From positions 186,001 to 250,000 of the forward strand of contig NZ_BBXA01000020.1 in assembly GCF_001014975.1 (NCBI RefSeq): a stretch of 64,000 nt of DNA. Direction: 5' to 3'. The stretch's first letter is position 1; every line of letters begins with the position of its first letter. The translations under genes were made by a program, and so were the position numbers. Origin of the DNA: Novosphingobium sp. MD-1 (GTDB lineage Bacteria; Pseudomonadota; Alphaproteobacteria; Sphingomonadales; Sphingomonadaceae). The notes under the pieces are model-generated. The model was not told where the DNA came from. It searched no databases and was given only the letters and a program-made list of their open reading frames with translations. Positions 48,454 to 57,193 of this stretch are shown in pieces.

Positions 48454-49101
48454 ATGGCGTTTCGCGCGGTTATCTTCGATTTTGGCGGCGTCATCACGTC
48501 CTCCCCTTTCGAGGCGTTCAACAGGCTGGAGACCGAACGCGGGTTGCCGGCGAACCTGGTCCGCAAAATCAACGCGACCAATCCCGACAGCAACGCCTGG
48601 GCGCTGTTCGAGCGCTCGGAGATCGATGCAGCCCGCTTTGACGCGCTGTTTGCCGCCGAAGCGCGTGCGCTGGGGCATGATCTGGAAGGCAGCGCGGTGC
48701 TGGCGGTGCTGGCGGGCGCGGTCCGCCCGGCAATGGTCGCCGCGCTCGATCGCATCAAGGCGGCCGGCTATCGCCTGGCCTGCATCACCAACAACGTGCC
48801 GGCCGGCCACGGCGCCGGCATGGCGCGCAGCGCCGACGGCAACGACGAGCTGGAACGGATCTTCGCCCGGTTCGAACATGTGATCGAAAGCAGCAAGGCC
48901 GGCGTGCGCAAGCCCGATCCGCGCATATACCGGATGATGTGCGAAAAGCTGGGCCTGGAACCGGCGGACTGCATCTACCTCGATGACCTGGGCATAAACT
49001 GCAAGCCCGCCGCCGCGCTGGGAATGCACGCGATCAAGGTGACGGGCGAAGCGCAGGCACTGGCGGACCTCTCCACCGCGCTGGGGCTGGAACTGGGCTG
49101 A
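48454..49101 (+). CDS. HAD-family hydrolase
   Basis: A 215-residue haloacid-dehalogenase-superfamily protein, YihX/ACAD10-like. Motif I is VIFDFGGVIT: the nucleophile D9 is present but the usual second Asp is Gly, as in many FDFGGV-type members. Motif II is the Thr/Ser in CITNNVP, motif III the Lys in GVRKPDPRIY, and motif IV IYLDDLGIN. The cap domain covers about 20-85. Substrate unknown; the second-Asp change makes phosphatase activity uncertain. Two GGGGCCCGG repeats (48408 and 48421) precede the start. Confidence 0.88.
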   Translation: MAFRAVIFDFGGVITSSPFEAFNRLETERGLPANLVRKINATNPDSNAWALFERSEIDAARFDALFAAEARALGHDLEGSAVLAVLAGAVRPAMVAALDRIKAAGYRLACITNNVPAGHGAGMARSADGNDELERIFARFEHVIESSKAGVRKPDPRIYRMMCEKLGLEPADCIYLDDLGINCKPAAALGMHAIKVTGEAQALADLSTALGLELG

Positions 49102-49107
49102 TACGGC

Positions 49108-49986
49108 TCAGCCTTCGATCCTCAGGGCGCCCGCGCGGCGATAGAGTTCCAGGATCACCGGGTCCTGTTCGGTCGCGCGGATCGCCGCCTCGAAGCGGAT
49201 CGTCCGGCGCGGGCGCGGCAGCACTTCCACCAGCGTTCCCGCCGCCATTTCGGCGCGCACCATCGTTTCCGGCAGCACCGCCGCGCCGCCGCCGCCCGCC
49301 ACGATCTCCATCAGCATCCGCACGTTGTTGCAGGTGTTGATCGAAGAAGCCTGCACGCGCTGTTCCGCCAGCGTGGCCATGGTCACCGCGTGGAGCGGCG
49401 AATGCGCGGGCACCGACCATACCGGCAGCGGCCGCGCGAACCCGCCCTGGGCGACCGTCCCCGGACTCGCCAGCCAGACCAGCCCCACCGACCCGATCCC
49501 GCAGGTCCGGATGCCGGGATTTTCCACCGGCCCGGCCAGGAAGGCAATGTCGGTGGTGCCGGCCAGCACCTGCTGCAGCATCCGCGCGGTCAGGTCGATC
49601 TCGATCTCCAGCGTCACGCCGGGCAGGTCGCGCTCGATCTGCTGAACGAAGCCGGGCAGACAGCTGGCCGCCGCGATCTCCCCCGCGCCGATCCGCACCA
49701 CCCCGCTGGCCCCGGCGAAGTCGCTGGCCTTGAGCAACGCGCGTTCGAAGCCCGCCCACAGCGGCTCGCAATCGCGCACCAGTTCGCGCCCGCGCGCGGT
49801 CAGCACCATGCGCCGGCCTTCGCGCTGGAAGATTGCGATGCCCAGCTGATCCTCCAGCTCGCGCACCCGCGCGCTGATCGCCGGCTGCGTGGTGTTGAGC
49901 CGCTCCGCCGCCGCGCGGAACGTGCCGAGCCGCGCGATCCACAACAGGGTTTCCAGATGGTAGATGGCGATGCGTTTCATAGCCAT
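49108..49986 (-). CDS. LysR-family regulator divergent from scoAB
   Basis: A 292-residue activator/repressor. The N-terminal winged helix (about 8-65) has LETLLWIARLGTFRAAAERLN and TTQPAISARVRELEDQLG; residues about 95-290 form the periplasmic-binding-like effector domain. An ATG at 49980 would shorten it by two residues. It lies 85 bases from scoA on the other strand, in the usual LysR arrangement, so it probably regulates acetoacetate use and itself. The effector is unknown; a CoA-thioester or keto-acid is a reasonable guess. Confidence 0.92.
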   Translation of the reverse strand: MAMKRIAIYHLETLLWIARLGTFRAAAERLNTTQPAISARVRELEDQLGIAIFQREGRRMVLTARGRELVRDCEPLWAGFERALLKASDFAGASGVVRIGAGEIAAASCLPGFVQQIERDLPGVTLEIEIDLTARMLQQVLAGTTDIAFLAGPVENPGIRTCGIGSVGLVWLASPGTVAQGGFARPLPVWSVPAHSPLHAVTMATLAEQRVQASSINTCNNVRMLMEIVAGGGGAAVLPETMVRAEMAAGTLVEVLPRPRRTIRFEAAIRATEQDPVILELYRRAGALRIEG

Positions 49987-49988
49987 TG

Positions 49989-50006
49989 TTTATCATAAAG
50001 CATAAA
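49989..50006. promoter_or_regulatory. putative LysR operator
   Basis: TTTAT (49989-49993) and ATAAA (50002-50006) with 8 bases between form a dyad of the T-N11-A class used by LysR-type regulators. It lies directly before the regulator start and in the only intergenic DNA between it and scoA, which is clearly AT-richer than the neighbourhood. Confidence 0.5.
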
Positions 50007-50071
50007 AAAGTATCGCTATTTACAATTGATCTTTGCCGTTAGGATCGCGCGCGGAAAAGGGAGAGACCCGG

Positions 50072-50782
50072 ATGTCCAAGAAGCTCTATCCCGATGCGGC
50101 AGCGGCGCTCGACGGCCTGTTGCGCGACGGCCTGCTCATCACCTGCGGTGGCTTCGGCCTGTGCGGCGTGCCCGAACGCCTGCTCGACGCGGTGCGCGAT
50201 TCGGGCGTGAAGGACCTGACCTTCGCCAGCAACAACGCCGGCATCGACAACGAAGGCATCGGCAAGCTGCTGCGCACGCGGCAGGTGAAGAAGATGATCT
50301 CGTCCTACGTCGGCGAGAACAAGGAATTCGAGCGCCAGTACCTTTCGGGCGAGCTGGAAGTGGAATTCTGCCCGCAGGGCACGCTGGCCGAGCGGATGCG
50401 CGCCGGCGGCGCGGGCATTCCGGGCTTCTACACCAAGACCGGCGTCGGCACGCTGGTGGCCGAAGGCAAGGAAGTGAAGGTCTTCAACGGCGAGGAATAT
50501 ATCCTCGAACAGGGCATCTTCGCCGATCTGGCGCTGGTGAAGGCGTGGAAGGCCGACGAGAGCGGCAACGTGGTGTTCCGCAAGACCGCGCGCAATTTCA
50601 ACGTGCCCGCCGCCACCGCCGGCAAGGTCTGCGTGGTGGAAGTGGAGGAAGTGGTGCCCACCGGCAGCCTCGATCCCGACGCGATCCACCTGCCGGGCGT
50701 TTACGTCCAGCGCATGATCGTGGGCGCGCCCTACGACAAGAAGATCGAATTCCGCACCGTGCGTGCAAGGGAGACCGCGTAA
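50072..50782 (+). CDS. scoA: 3-oxoacid CoA-transferase subunit A
   Basis: Subunit A (236 residues) of succinyl-CoA:3-ketoacid CoA-transferase, which activates acetoacetate using succinyl-CoA. Conserved text: [20 protein letters not shown] and then [15 protein letters not shown]; the C-terminal [21 protein letters not shown] is typical. Its TAA stop shares one base with the scoB start (TAATG), so the subunits are made in equal amount. Part of scoA-scoB-GPx-GST cluster. Confidence 0.95.
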   Translation: MSKKLYPDAAAALDGLLRDGLLITCGGFGLCGVPERLLDAVRDSGVKDLTFASNNAGIDNEGIGKLLRTRQVKKMISSYVGENKEFERQYLSGELEVEFCPQGTLAERMRAGGAGIPGFYTKTGVGTLVAEGKEVKVFNGEEYILEQGIFADLALVKAWKADESGNVVFRKTARNFNVPAATAGKVCVVEVEEVVPTGSLDPDAIHLPGVYVQRMIVGAPYDKKIEFRTVRARETA

Positions 50783-51417
50783 TGGCTTGGACCCGCGACG
50801 AAATGGCCGCCCGCGCGGCCAAGGAACTGCAGGACGGGTTCTACGTGAACCTGGGCATCGGCATCCCGACGCTGGTGGCGAACCACATTCCGGCCGGCAT
50901 GGAAGTGACGCTCCAGTCCGAGAACGGGATGCTGGGCATCGGCCCCTTCCCCTATGAGGACGAAGTGGACGCCGACCTGATCAACGCAGGCAAGCAGACG
51001 ATCAGCGAACTGCCGCAGTCCGCCTATTTCGACAGCGCGCAAAGCTTCGCCATGATCCGGGGCGGGCATATCGACCTGACCGTGCTGGGCGCGATGGAAG
51101 TGGCCGAAAACGGCGATATCGCCAACTGGATGGTGCCCGGCAAGATGATCAAGGGCATGGGCGGCGCGATGGATCTCGTCGCCGGCGTGAAGAAGATCAT
51201 CGTCGTCATGGAACATTGCGCCAAGGACGGCAGCCCCAAGTTCATCCCGGCCTGCACGCTGCCGCTGACCGGCCGCAACGTGGTGGACATGGTCGTGACC
51301 GACCTGGCCGTGTTCCAGCGCCCGGACCACGCGTCGCCGTTCCGCCTGATCGAGCTTGCGCCCGGCGTGACGGCGGACGACGTTCGTGCCAAGACGACGG
51401 CGCACTATATCGACTAG
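50782..51417 (+). CDS. scoB: 3-oxoacid CoA-transferase subunit B
   Basis: Subunit B (211 residues). The catalytic glutamate is in [17 protein letters not shown] (SENG motif), and [14 protein letters not shown] and [13 protein letters not shown] are conserved. The complex works in the cytoplasm in ketone-body and polyhydroxybutyrate turnover. Start codon shared with the scoA stop. A 12-base spacer leads to the glutathione peroxidase. Confidence 0.95.
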   Translation: MAWTRDEMAARAAKELQDGFYVNLGIGIPTLVANHIPAGMEVTLQSENGMLGIGPFPYEDEVDADLINAGKQTISELPQSAYFDSAQSFAMIRGGHIDLTVLGAMEVAENGDIANWMVPGKMIKGMGGAMDLVAGVKKIIVVMEHCAKDGSPKFIPACTLPLTGRNVVDMVVTDLAVFQRPDHASPFRLIELAPGVTADDVRAKTTAHYID

Positions 51418-51429
51418 GGGACGAATACC

Positions 51430-51984
51430 ATGAGCGCCGAACTCGCCGCGATCCCGCTGACCCGCATCGACGGCCAGCCCGATACCCTGGCCAACCATGC
51501 CGGCAACGTCCTGCTGGTGGTGAACGTCGCGTCGAAGTGCGGGCTGACCCCGCAGTACGAGGCGCTGGAGGCGCTCTACGAGTCCCGCCGGGATGCGGGT
51601 TTCGAGGTGCTGGGATTTCCGGCCAACGATTTCGGCGCGCAGGAGCCCGGCACGCACGAGGAAATCGCCGCGTTCTGTTCGCTGAACTATGGCGTGACCT
51701 TCCCGCTTTTTGCCAAGGCGGACGTGACGGGACCGGGCAAGCAGCCGCTCTATGCCGCGCTGACGCAGGCGCAACCCGCCAAGACCGGCCCGGCCGCCGA
51801 ATTCCGCGAACGGCTGAAGGGCTATGGCATGACGCCTACCGAGGACCCGGAAGTGCTGTGGAACTTCGAGAAGTTCGTGATCGCGCGCGACGGCAGCGTG
51901 GTTGCCCGCTTTGCCCCGGCGGTGACGCCCGACGATCCGGCCCTGACAGCGGTGATCGAGGCGGAACTGGCCAAGCCCGCCTGA
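51430..51984 (+). CDS. glutathione peroxidase-family thiol peroxidase (BtuE-like)
   Basis: A 184-residue peroxidase of the GPx family, cysteine type. The peroxidatic Cys is C37 in NVASKCGLTPQYEAL, the catalytic Gln is Q71 in FGAQEPG, and C83 in AAFCSLNYGV is at the position of the resolving Cys; WNFEKFVIARDG supplies the Trp-Asn pair. Probably reduced by thioredoxin or glutathione in the cytoplasm. It follows scoB by 12 bases and precedes a GST by 7, suggesting one oxidative-stress-linked transcript. Confidence 0.93.
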   Translation: MSAELAAIPLTRIDGQPDTLANHAGNVLLVVNVASKCGLTPQYEALEALYESRRDAGFEVLGFPANDFGAQEPGTHEEIAAFCSLNYGVTFPLFAKADVTGPGKQPLYAALTQAQPAKTGPAAEFRERLKGYGMTPTEDPEVLWNFEKFVIARDGSVVARFAPAVTPDDPALTAVIEAELAKPA

Positions 51985-51991
51985 GGTTCGC

Positions 51992-52675
51992 ATGTCCTAC
52001 ACGCTGATAACCGCCAACCGGAACTATTCCAGCTGGTCGCTGCGGCCCTGGCTATTGATGAAGGCGCTCGGCATTCCCTTCGCGGAACGGTTCGAGCCCT
52101 TCACCAAACCCAGCAATTACGACGAGTTCCGGGCCTTTTCGCCGACGGGCCAGGTGCCGGTATTGATCGACGGCGAACGCACGGTGTGGGATTCGCTGGG
52201 CATCGCGCTGTACCTGGCGGACCGCCACCCCGGCGTGTGGCCGGCGGATGAGGCGGCGCGCGCCTTTGCCCATGGCATCGTCGCGGAAATGCACGGCGGC
52301 TTCAGCGCGCTGCGCAACGATTGCACGATGAACGTGGGCGTGCGGGTAAAGCCGCGCCCGATGTCGGCGGCGCTGCTGCGCGACGTGGCGCGGGTGGCCG
52401 AGATCTTCACGCAGGGCCTCGACCGCTTCGGCGGCCCGTGGCTGGCGGGCGAGGCTTTCAGTGCGACGGACGCCTTCTTCGCGCCGGTCGCCTTCCGCGT
52501 GCGGACCTATGGCCTTGACGTCGGCCGAGGGCAGGCGTGGGTCGATCAGGTGCTGGCGCATCCCGCCATGCGGGACTGGGAACAGCAGGCGCTGGCCGAA
52601 ACCTGGCGCGAGGCGGGCCATGAAGCGGAGCTCGCTGCCGCCGGCGAGATCATCGCCGACTACCGCAAGGCTTGA
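51992..52675 (+). CDS. glutathione S-transferase family protein
   Basis: A 227-residue GST. N-terminus SYTLITANRNYSSWSLRPWLL with the catalytic Ser region and FSPTGQVPVLIDGE with the cis-proline; the helical domain ends near 215 (LAHPAMRDWEQQAL). It is a paralogue of the GST at 37490. Last gene of the scoA-scoB-GPx-GST run. Convergent with the DUF983 gene, whose stop is 3 bases away. Confidence 0.9.
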   Translation: MSYTLITANRNYSSWSLRPWLLMKALGIPFAERFEPFTKPSNYDEFRAFSPTGQVPVLIDGERTVWDSLGIALYLADRHPGVWPADEAARAFAHGIVAEMHGGFSALRNDCTMNVGVRVKPRPMSAALLRDVARVAEIFTQGLDRFGGPWLAGEAFSATDAFFAPVAFRVRTYGLDVGRGQAWVDQVLAHPAMRDWEQQALAETWREAGHEAELAAAGEIIADYRKA

Positions 52676-52678
52676 GGC

Positions 52679-53095
52679 CTATTCGCCGCGTTCCTCGCGC
52701 TCGCGCGCGTTGAGCTTTGCCCACAGGCCCTCGGTGCCCGCTTCCACTGCCTTGTTCACGTATTGGGAGGCGGCCAGCCAGCCCTTGAACGGGCGCAGCG
52801 TGGCAAGGCAGCCGATGGCGAGGACCGGCACCGAGGTCAGCACGTGGACCCACCACGGCGGATCGTAGGCGACCTGCACCCACACGACCAGGAACGTCAA
52901 CGGAAACGCGGTGATGCACAACGCGAAGAAGGCCGGGCCATCGTCCGTGTTGGCGAAGCTGTAATCCAGCCCGCAGCTTTCGCAGCGGTCCGCCAGCTTC
53001 AGCCAGCCCTTGAACATGTGCCCCTTGCCGCAGCGGGGGCAACGCCCTTCCCAGCCGGATTTGAGAATCCAGCGAAACTTGTCGTTTTCGGCCAT
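52679..53095 (-). CDS. DUF983 zinc-ribbon membrane protein
   Basis: A 138-residue protein with two Cys pairs, RCPRCGKGHMF and RCESCGLDY, forming a likely zinc ribbon (about 18-43), then two hydrophobic helices (AFFALCITAFPLTFLVVWVQ and HVLTSVPVLAIGCLATL). This is the DUF983 family, known only by sequence in alphaproteobacteria and sometimes close to cytochrome oxidase genes, though none is here. The C-terminus is charged. Confidence 0.85.
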   Translation of the reverse strand: MAENDKFRWILKSGWEGRCPRCGKGHMFKGWLKLADRCESCGLDYSFANTDDGPAFFALCITAFPLTFLVVWVQVAYDPPWWVHVLTSVPVLAIGCLATLRPFKGWLAASQYVNKAVEAGTEGLWAKLNAREREERGE

Positions 53096-53289
53096 CGTCC
53101 GTGCTTCCTGCCTCGTTTATCTTATTGTTTATCTTGTTCGGCGCGACATCCGCGTCGCGCGGTCGGCACGGTTGGACCATGCTTCGGCCACATCGCATAT
53201 AGAGCCCTTCAAGAGCGACGTAAGCCCCTGGGACAATCTGTCCTATCGGCAAGTGGTGGAACCGGCTGCTCCGTGCGACATTGGTCTGC

Positions 53290-53958
53290 ATGATCCACGC
53301 CATCACCCACGCTTTTCGTGCGCGCTTCCTGGACGTGCTGGCCTCGATCTACCTCTACAACGAACATCGCGGCTACACCGCGCTCGACCGGGTGCTGGAA
53401 GCGGTGCGCGTGCAATGCCCGGACGATCCGGCCTTCATTGACGCGATAGAGAAACACCGCGCGGACGAACGCAAACACTACGTCATGTTCCGGCGCTGGT
53501 TCGATTTGCAGGGCCGCATGCCGCTGGCGGTGGGGCGATCCTGCGGCCACATCGACCGCTTCATCGAACGCGTGTTCGGCTGCCCGATCGACGCGCTCGA
53601 CACCGCCACGATTGCCGCCGACCGGCGCGCCTTCGCGCAGCTCTGCCGGGTGATCATGCTGACCGAACAGCGCGGGATGCGCCAGGTGGAGGTGCTGCTG
53701 CGCAACCGCCAGGTCCTTTCCGACCGCGCGATGACGCGAATCTTCCGCGTGGTCGAAAAGGACGAACCCGGCCACTGGATGCCCTATCGCGACTGGCTGG
53801 CGCGCCATGGCGGCACGGCCACGCGCTGGCGCGAGCGCTGGACGGACTACGCGATCCACAAGTCGCTGATGCTGGTCAAGCTGCCGCTGTTGTTCGTGCG
53901 GCGGAGCACGCCCCGGCTGACGCGCTGGCCCGATGCCGACGAACGGTCCGGCGCGTAA
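53290..53958 (+). CDS. ferritin-like diiron protein of unknown function
   Basis: A 222-residue helical protein. Two helix pairs contain potential metal ligands: E60xxH63 in HRADERKHYVMF, then a Glu in IMLTEQRGMRQVE and E-K-D-E-P-x-H in RVVEKDEPGHWMPY, consistent with a diiron ferritin-like four-helix bundle. I know similar uncharacterised sphingomonad proteins but not a reaction; tRNA-hydroxylase-like or rubrerythrin-like activity would be guesses. A TTG at 53281 gives three more residues, but the ATG at 53290 is preferred. It stands alone, 194 bases from DUF983. Confidence 0.75.
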   Translation: MIHAITHAFRARFLDVLASIYLYNEHRGYTALDRVLEAVRVQCPDDPAFIDAIEKHRADERKHYVMFRRWFDLQGRMPLAVGRSCGHIDRFIERVFGCPIDALDTATIAADRRAFAQLCRVIMLTEQRGMRQVEVLLRNRQVLSDRAMTRIFRVVEKDEPGHWMPYRDWLARHGGTATRWRERWTDYAIHKSLMLVKLPLLFVRRSTPRLTRWPDADERSGA

Positions 53959-53967
53959 CGCCGTGGC

Positions 53968-55533
53968 TCAATGCCCCATGTCGGCGTCGGGCGGCGGCGC
54001 GCCGGGGGCCGGCTTGCCCGCGCGCAGGAAGAACAGGACCGGGATCGCCGCCCAGCACGCGATGGCCATCATCAGGAAATCGTTGAGATAGCTGATCATC
54101 GCCGCCTGCTGGTTGACCAGCCCGTCGGCCACGCCCAGCGCGGCATCGCCGACCGGCCCGAACGTGTCCAGGCGGTTGATGTCGAACGGCACGCTCATCG
54201 CGGTCAGCCGCGCGCCCAGCTCCGCGTGGTTGATCTGGATGTTGCGCGCCAGCAGCACCGTGCAGACCGCGATCCCGATCGACGATCCGATGTTGCGGAA
54301 CAGGTTGGTCATCCCCGCGGCATCCGCGCGCAACTGCGGCGGCAGCGTGGCGAAAGCGATCAGGTTCATCGGAATGAACGTGAAGCTGAGGCCCAGCCCC
54401 TGCAACATCCCCGTCAGGAAGATCGGCCGCATCGGCATGTTCGGCGTCCAGCCCGCCATCAGCCACAGCGACCAGCCCGCCAGGAACAGCCCGATGGCCA
54501 GCGAAATGCGCGGATCGAACCGGTTGATGAACCGGCCGAACAGGGTGATCGACAGCAGCATGCCCAGGCCGCGCGGCGCCAGCAGCCAGCCCGCGTCGAT
54601 CGCGGGAAAGCCGTAGATTCCCTGCAACAGGCCTGGCAACAGCGCCAGCACCGCCATCATCACCATGCCGACCAGGAAGTAGAGCCCCAGACTGGCGACG
54701 TAGTTGCCATCGCGGAACAGCGCGGTCGGGAACAGCGGATGGTCCGCTGTCACCAGATGGACGATCGCCATCCAGAAGGCCACCGCAGCGATCACGGCAT
54801 AGGCCACGATCTCGCCCGATCCGAACCAGTCCTTCTGCGCGCCGCGATCCAGCATCAGTTGCAGCGTCGAGACCGCCAGCGCGATCAGGACCCAGCCGAA
54901 CACGTCGAAACGCCGCTCCCGGCGCGGCGTCTGCGGCAGCAGAGCCAGCAGCGCGATCACCGCGCAGATGCCGATCGGCACGTTGATGAAGAACACCCAG
55001 CGCCAGCTCACGTTCTCGGTGATGTAGCCCCCCAGCACCGGACCGGCGATCGGCCCCAGCATCACGCCTTGCGTGAAGATGCCCATCATGCGCGGCCGTT
55101 CCGCCGGCGTGCTGGTATCGAGCATGATCGTTTGCGCCAGCGGCGACAGGAACGCACCGCCCAGCCCTTGCAGCACCCGGAAGAACACGATCTGTTCCAG
55201 GCTCTGCGCCAGCCCGCACAGTATCGAAGCCGCCGTGAACATCACCACCGAGGAAATGAACACCCGGCGGATGCCGATCGTGTCGACCAGCCATCCGGCC
55301 AGCGGCAGCGTGACGGCGGAGGCCAGCACGTAGCTGGTCAGTACCCAGCTGATCGTTTCCTGCGTCGCCGAAAGCGAGGCCTGCATGTGCGGCAGCGCGA
55401 CGTTGGCGATCGTGGTGTCGAGCATCTGCATGACCATCGCGGCCATGACCGCGAACAGCAGCGGCCCGCGATGCTTGACTACCAGCGGTGGCAGCTCCTC
55501 CCGCCGGGGTCCGGACGGCGCCGCCGCTGCCAT
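53968..55533 (-). CDS. emrB: DHA2-family multidrug efflux transporter (EmrB-like)
   Basis: A 521-residue major-facilitator protein with 14 membrane helices. It shows the antiporter motif A between helices 2 and 3 (AGWLVDTIGIRRVFI) and motif C (GPIAGPVLGGYITENVSWRW) typical of DHA2 drug:H+ antiporters. The final helices end near FLRAGKPAPGAPPP. Translation is coupled: its ATG overlaps the EmrA stop by one base. With EmrA and an outer-membrane channel (not in the window) it should export drugs or fatty-acid-like compounds. Confidence 0.92.
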   Translation of the reverse strand: MAAAAPSGPRREELPPLVVKHRGPLLFAVMAAMVMQMLDTTIANVALPHMQASLSATQETISWVLTSYVLASAVTLPLAGWLVDTIGIRRVFISSVVMFTAASILCGLAQSLEQIVFFRVLQGLGGAFLSPLAQTIMLDTSTPAERPRMMGIFTQGVMLGPIAGPVLGGYITENVSWRWVFFINVPIGICAVIALLALLPQTPRRERRFDVFGWVLIALAVSTLQLMLDRGAQKDWFGSGEIVAYAVIAAVAFWMAIVHLVTADHPLFPTALFRDGNYVASLGLYFLVGMVMMAVLALLPGLLQGIYGFPAIDAGWLLAPRGLGMLLSITLFGRFINRFDPRISLAIGLFLAGWSLWLMAGWTPNMPMRPIFLTGMLQGLGLSFTFIPMNLIAFATLPPQLRADAAGMTNLFRNIGSSIGIAVCTVLLARNIQINHAELGARLTAMSVPFDINRLDTFGPVGDAALGVADGLVNQQAAMISYLNDFLMMAIACWAAIPVLFFLRAGKPAPGAPPPDADMGH

Positions 55534-56630
55534 CAGCGTTTGCCGACGTTGACCGACACCACCGCGCTCAATCCGGCGATGAGCGGCCGGGGCGATCTTT
55601 CATCGATGGCGATGCGCACCGGCACGCGCTGGATCACCTTGACCCAGTTGCCGGTGGCGTTCTGCGCGGGCAGGACCGAGAACTCCGACCCGGTGCCCGC
55701 GCCGATGCTGTCGACATGGCCCTTCAGCCGCAGCTTGGGATAGGCATCCAGCCGGATTTCCGCTGGCTGCCCCGGCCGCATGCGATCGAGGTCGGTTTCC
55801 TTGAAATTGGCCTCCACGCGTGCGCCGTCGGCCCGCACCAGGCTGAGCATCGGCACGCCGGGAAACACCATCTGCCCGATCTGCAAGCGCGAAACCTGCG
55901 TGATCCGGCCATCGGCGGGCGCGCGGACCACCGTGCGCCGCAGATCGAGCGCGGCCTTGGCGTGCGATGCCTGGGCGGCGGCGATCGCCGGGTTCACGCC
56001 CGGCACCTGCGCGCCATCTGCCAGCTGCGCGCGCGCCTTGGCCACTTCGGCCTCGATCGCGACCAGCTTGTCCCGCGCGGTGGCGACGGCGTGTTCGGCC
56101 GCGTCCATGTTGGCGCGCGTGTTGAAGCCCCGGTCCATCAGCGCCTTGGCGCGATTGTAGTTCGCCTGCGCCAGCGCAAGGTCATCGCGCGCCGCGCCCA
56201 GATCGGCGGCGTTGGCGCCAACGTCCGCCTGCAGCGCGGTAACGTGCGCCTGTGCCGTGGCGATCTGCGCATCGGCCTGCCGGATCGCGACCTCGTAGGG
56301 CGAGGTATCGATGGTGAAGAGCACGTCGCCCGCCTTCACGTCCTGGTTGTCGCGCACCCGGACCGAGGTGATGAGGCCGGTCACCTCCCCGGCGATCGAA
56401 ACGACGTCCTGCTTGACGTAGGCATTGTCGGTCTCGACCGAACCGGCGTTGCCGAACCAGTACCACAGGCCACCGGCGACGATCAGCGCCGGCACCACGG
56501 TCAACAGCACGATCCGCACCCGCTTGAGCCGGGTCCGCGCGGTATGGCGGGCGGCGGAAGCCATTGCTTCCTGCCGCGATTCTACGTCGCTTTCGCCGGG
56601 CTTGCCCGGAAAGGGATCGGCTTCAGCCAT
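55533..56630 (-). CDS. emrA: membrane-fusion protein (EmrA/HlyD family)
   Basis: A 365-residue periplasmic adaptor anchored by one helix (VRIVLLTVVPALIVAGGLWYW, about 38-58). It has a biotinyl-lipoyl-like part (TDNAYVKQDVVSIAGEVTGLI), a coiled-coil hairpin (about 125-220), the second lipoyl half (VRAPADGRITQVSRLQIG) and a beta-barrel. Links EmrB to an outer-membrane channel. Its start overlaps the MarR stop by 8 bases, and its stop overlaps the emrB start. Confidence 0.93.
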   Translation of the reverse strand: MAEADPFPGKPGESDVESRQEAMASAARHTARTRLKRVRIVLLTVVPALIVAGGLWYWFGNAGSVETDNAYVKQDVVSIAGEVTGLITSVRVRDNQDVKAGDVLFTIDTSPYEVAIRQADAQIATAQAHVTALQADVGANAADLGAARDDLALAQANYNRAKALMDRGFNTRANMDAAEHAVATARDKLVAIEAEVAKARAQLADGAQVPGVNPAIAAAQASHAKAALDLRRTVVRAPADGRITQVSRLQIGQMVFPGVPMLSLVRADGARVEANFKETDLDRMRPGQPAEIRLDAYPKLRLKGHVDSIGAGTGSEFSVLPAQNATGNWVKVIQRVPVRIAIDERSPRPLIAGLSAVVSVNVGKR

Positions 56631-57072
56631 GGCTCACCCTTGCAGCCGGGGCGCTATCCTCCGCGAGGTTGGCCCGAACACGTTCGAGCAAGCGCACCAG
56701 CATGTCCTGTTCATCCTGCGAAAAGCCCGTCAGCGCTTCGGCGAACACGCCTTGCGCGAACAGGGCCAGGTCATCGAGCAACGGCGCGGCCGCATCGGTC
56801 AGGAACAAGCGCCAGGCGCGGCGATCTGCCGGATCGGGCCGGCGCTCCACCAGCCCCGCCTTTTCCAGCCGGTCGATCATCCGTCCGGCCGTGATCGCCT
56901 CCACCTCCAGCCACTGCGCCAGGGCGCCCTGGTTGATTCCGGGCGTGCGCTTCAGCGCGGCGAGCACGCGCCATTGCGGCCCCGTTACGCCCAGATCACG
57001 GCTGACAACGTCGAAACGCTTGCGGAAGAGACGCCCGACATCGGTGGAGAGGAAGGCGATGTTATTTTGCAC
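56623..57072 (-). CDS. MarR-family regulator of the emrAB operon
   Basis: A winged-helix repressor of about 149 residues. The DNA-binding part has QWRVLAALKRTPGINQGALAQWLEVE followed by the wing RRPDPADRRAWRLFLTDAA; N- and C-terminal helices form the dimer. I chose the GTG at 57072 (MQNNIAFLSTDVGRLF), which gives the usual length; the frame is open up to 57204 without conserved sequence. A GATAAT-N10-ATTATC dyad lies 9 bases before this start, fitting autorepression together with emrAB. Confidence 0.85.
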   Translation of the reverse strand: MQNNIAFLSTDVGRLFRKRFDVVSRDLGVTGPQWRVLAALKRTPGINQGALAQWLEVEAITAGRMIDRLEKAGLVERRPDPADRRAWRLFLTDAAAPLLDDLALFAQGVFAEALTGFSQDEQDMLVRLLERVRANLAEDSAPAARVSHG

Positions 57073-57080
57073 GCCATGCC

Positions 57081-57102
57081 GATAATAGCCATGCTCATTA
57101 TC
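57081..57102. promoter_or_regulatory. MarR operator candidate
   Basis: GATAAT (57081-57086) and ATTATC (57097-57102) form a 6-base dyad with a 10-base centre, the size of MarR binding sites. It is immediately upstream of the marR-emrA-emrB operon. The divergent acyltransferase gene starts 92 bases away. Confidence 0.65.
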
Positions 57103-57193
57103 GTCAAGCAGCGGACCGTCCCTGCGCGTCGACCGCATCTTTCTTCGACACGCCCCCTTTCCCGCGATAGGAAACCGCATCGGGGGAGAGGAC

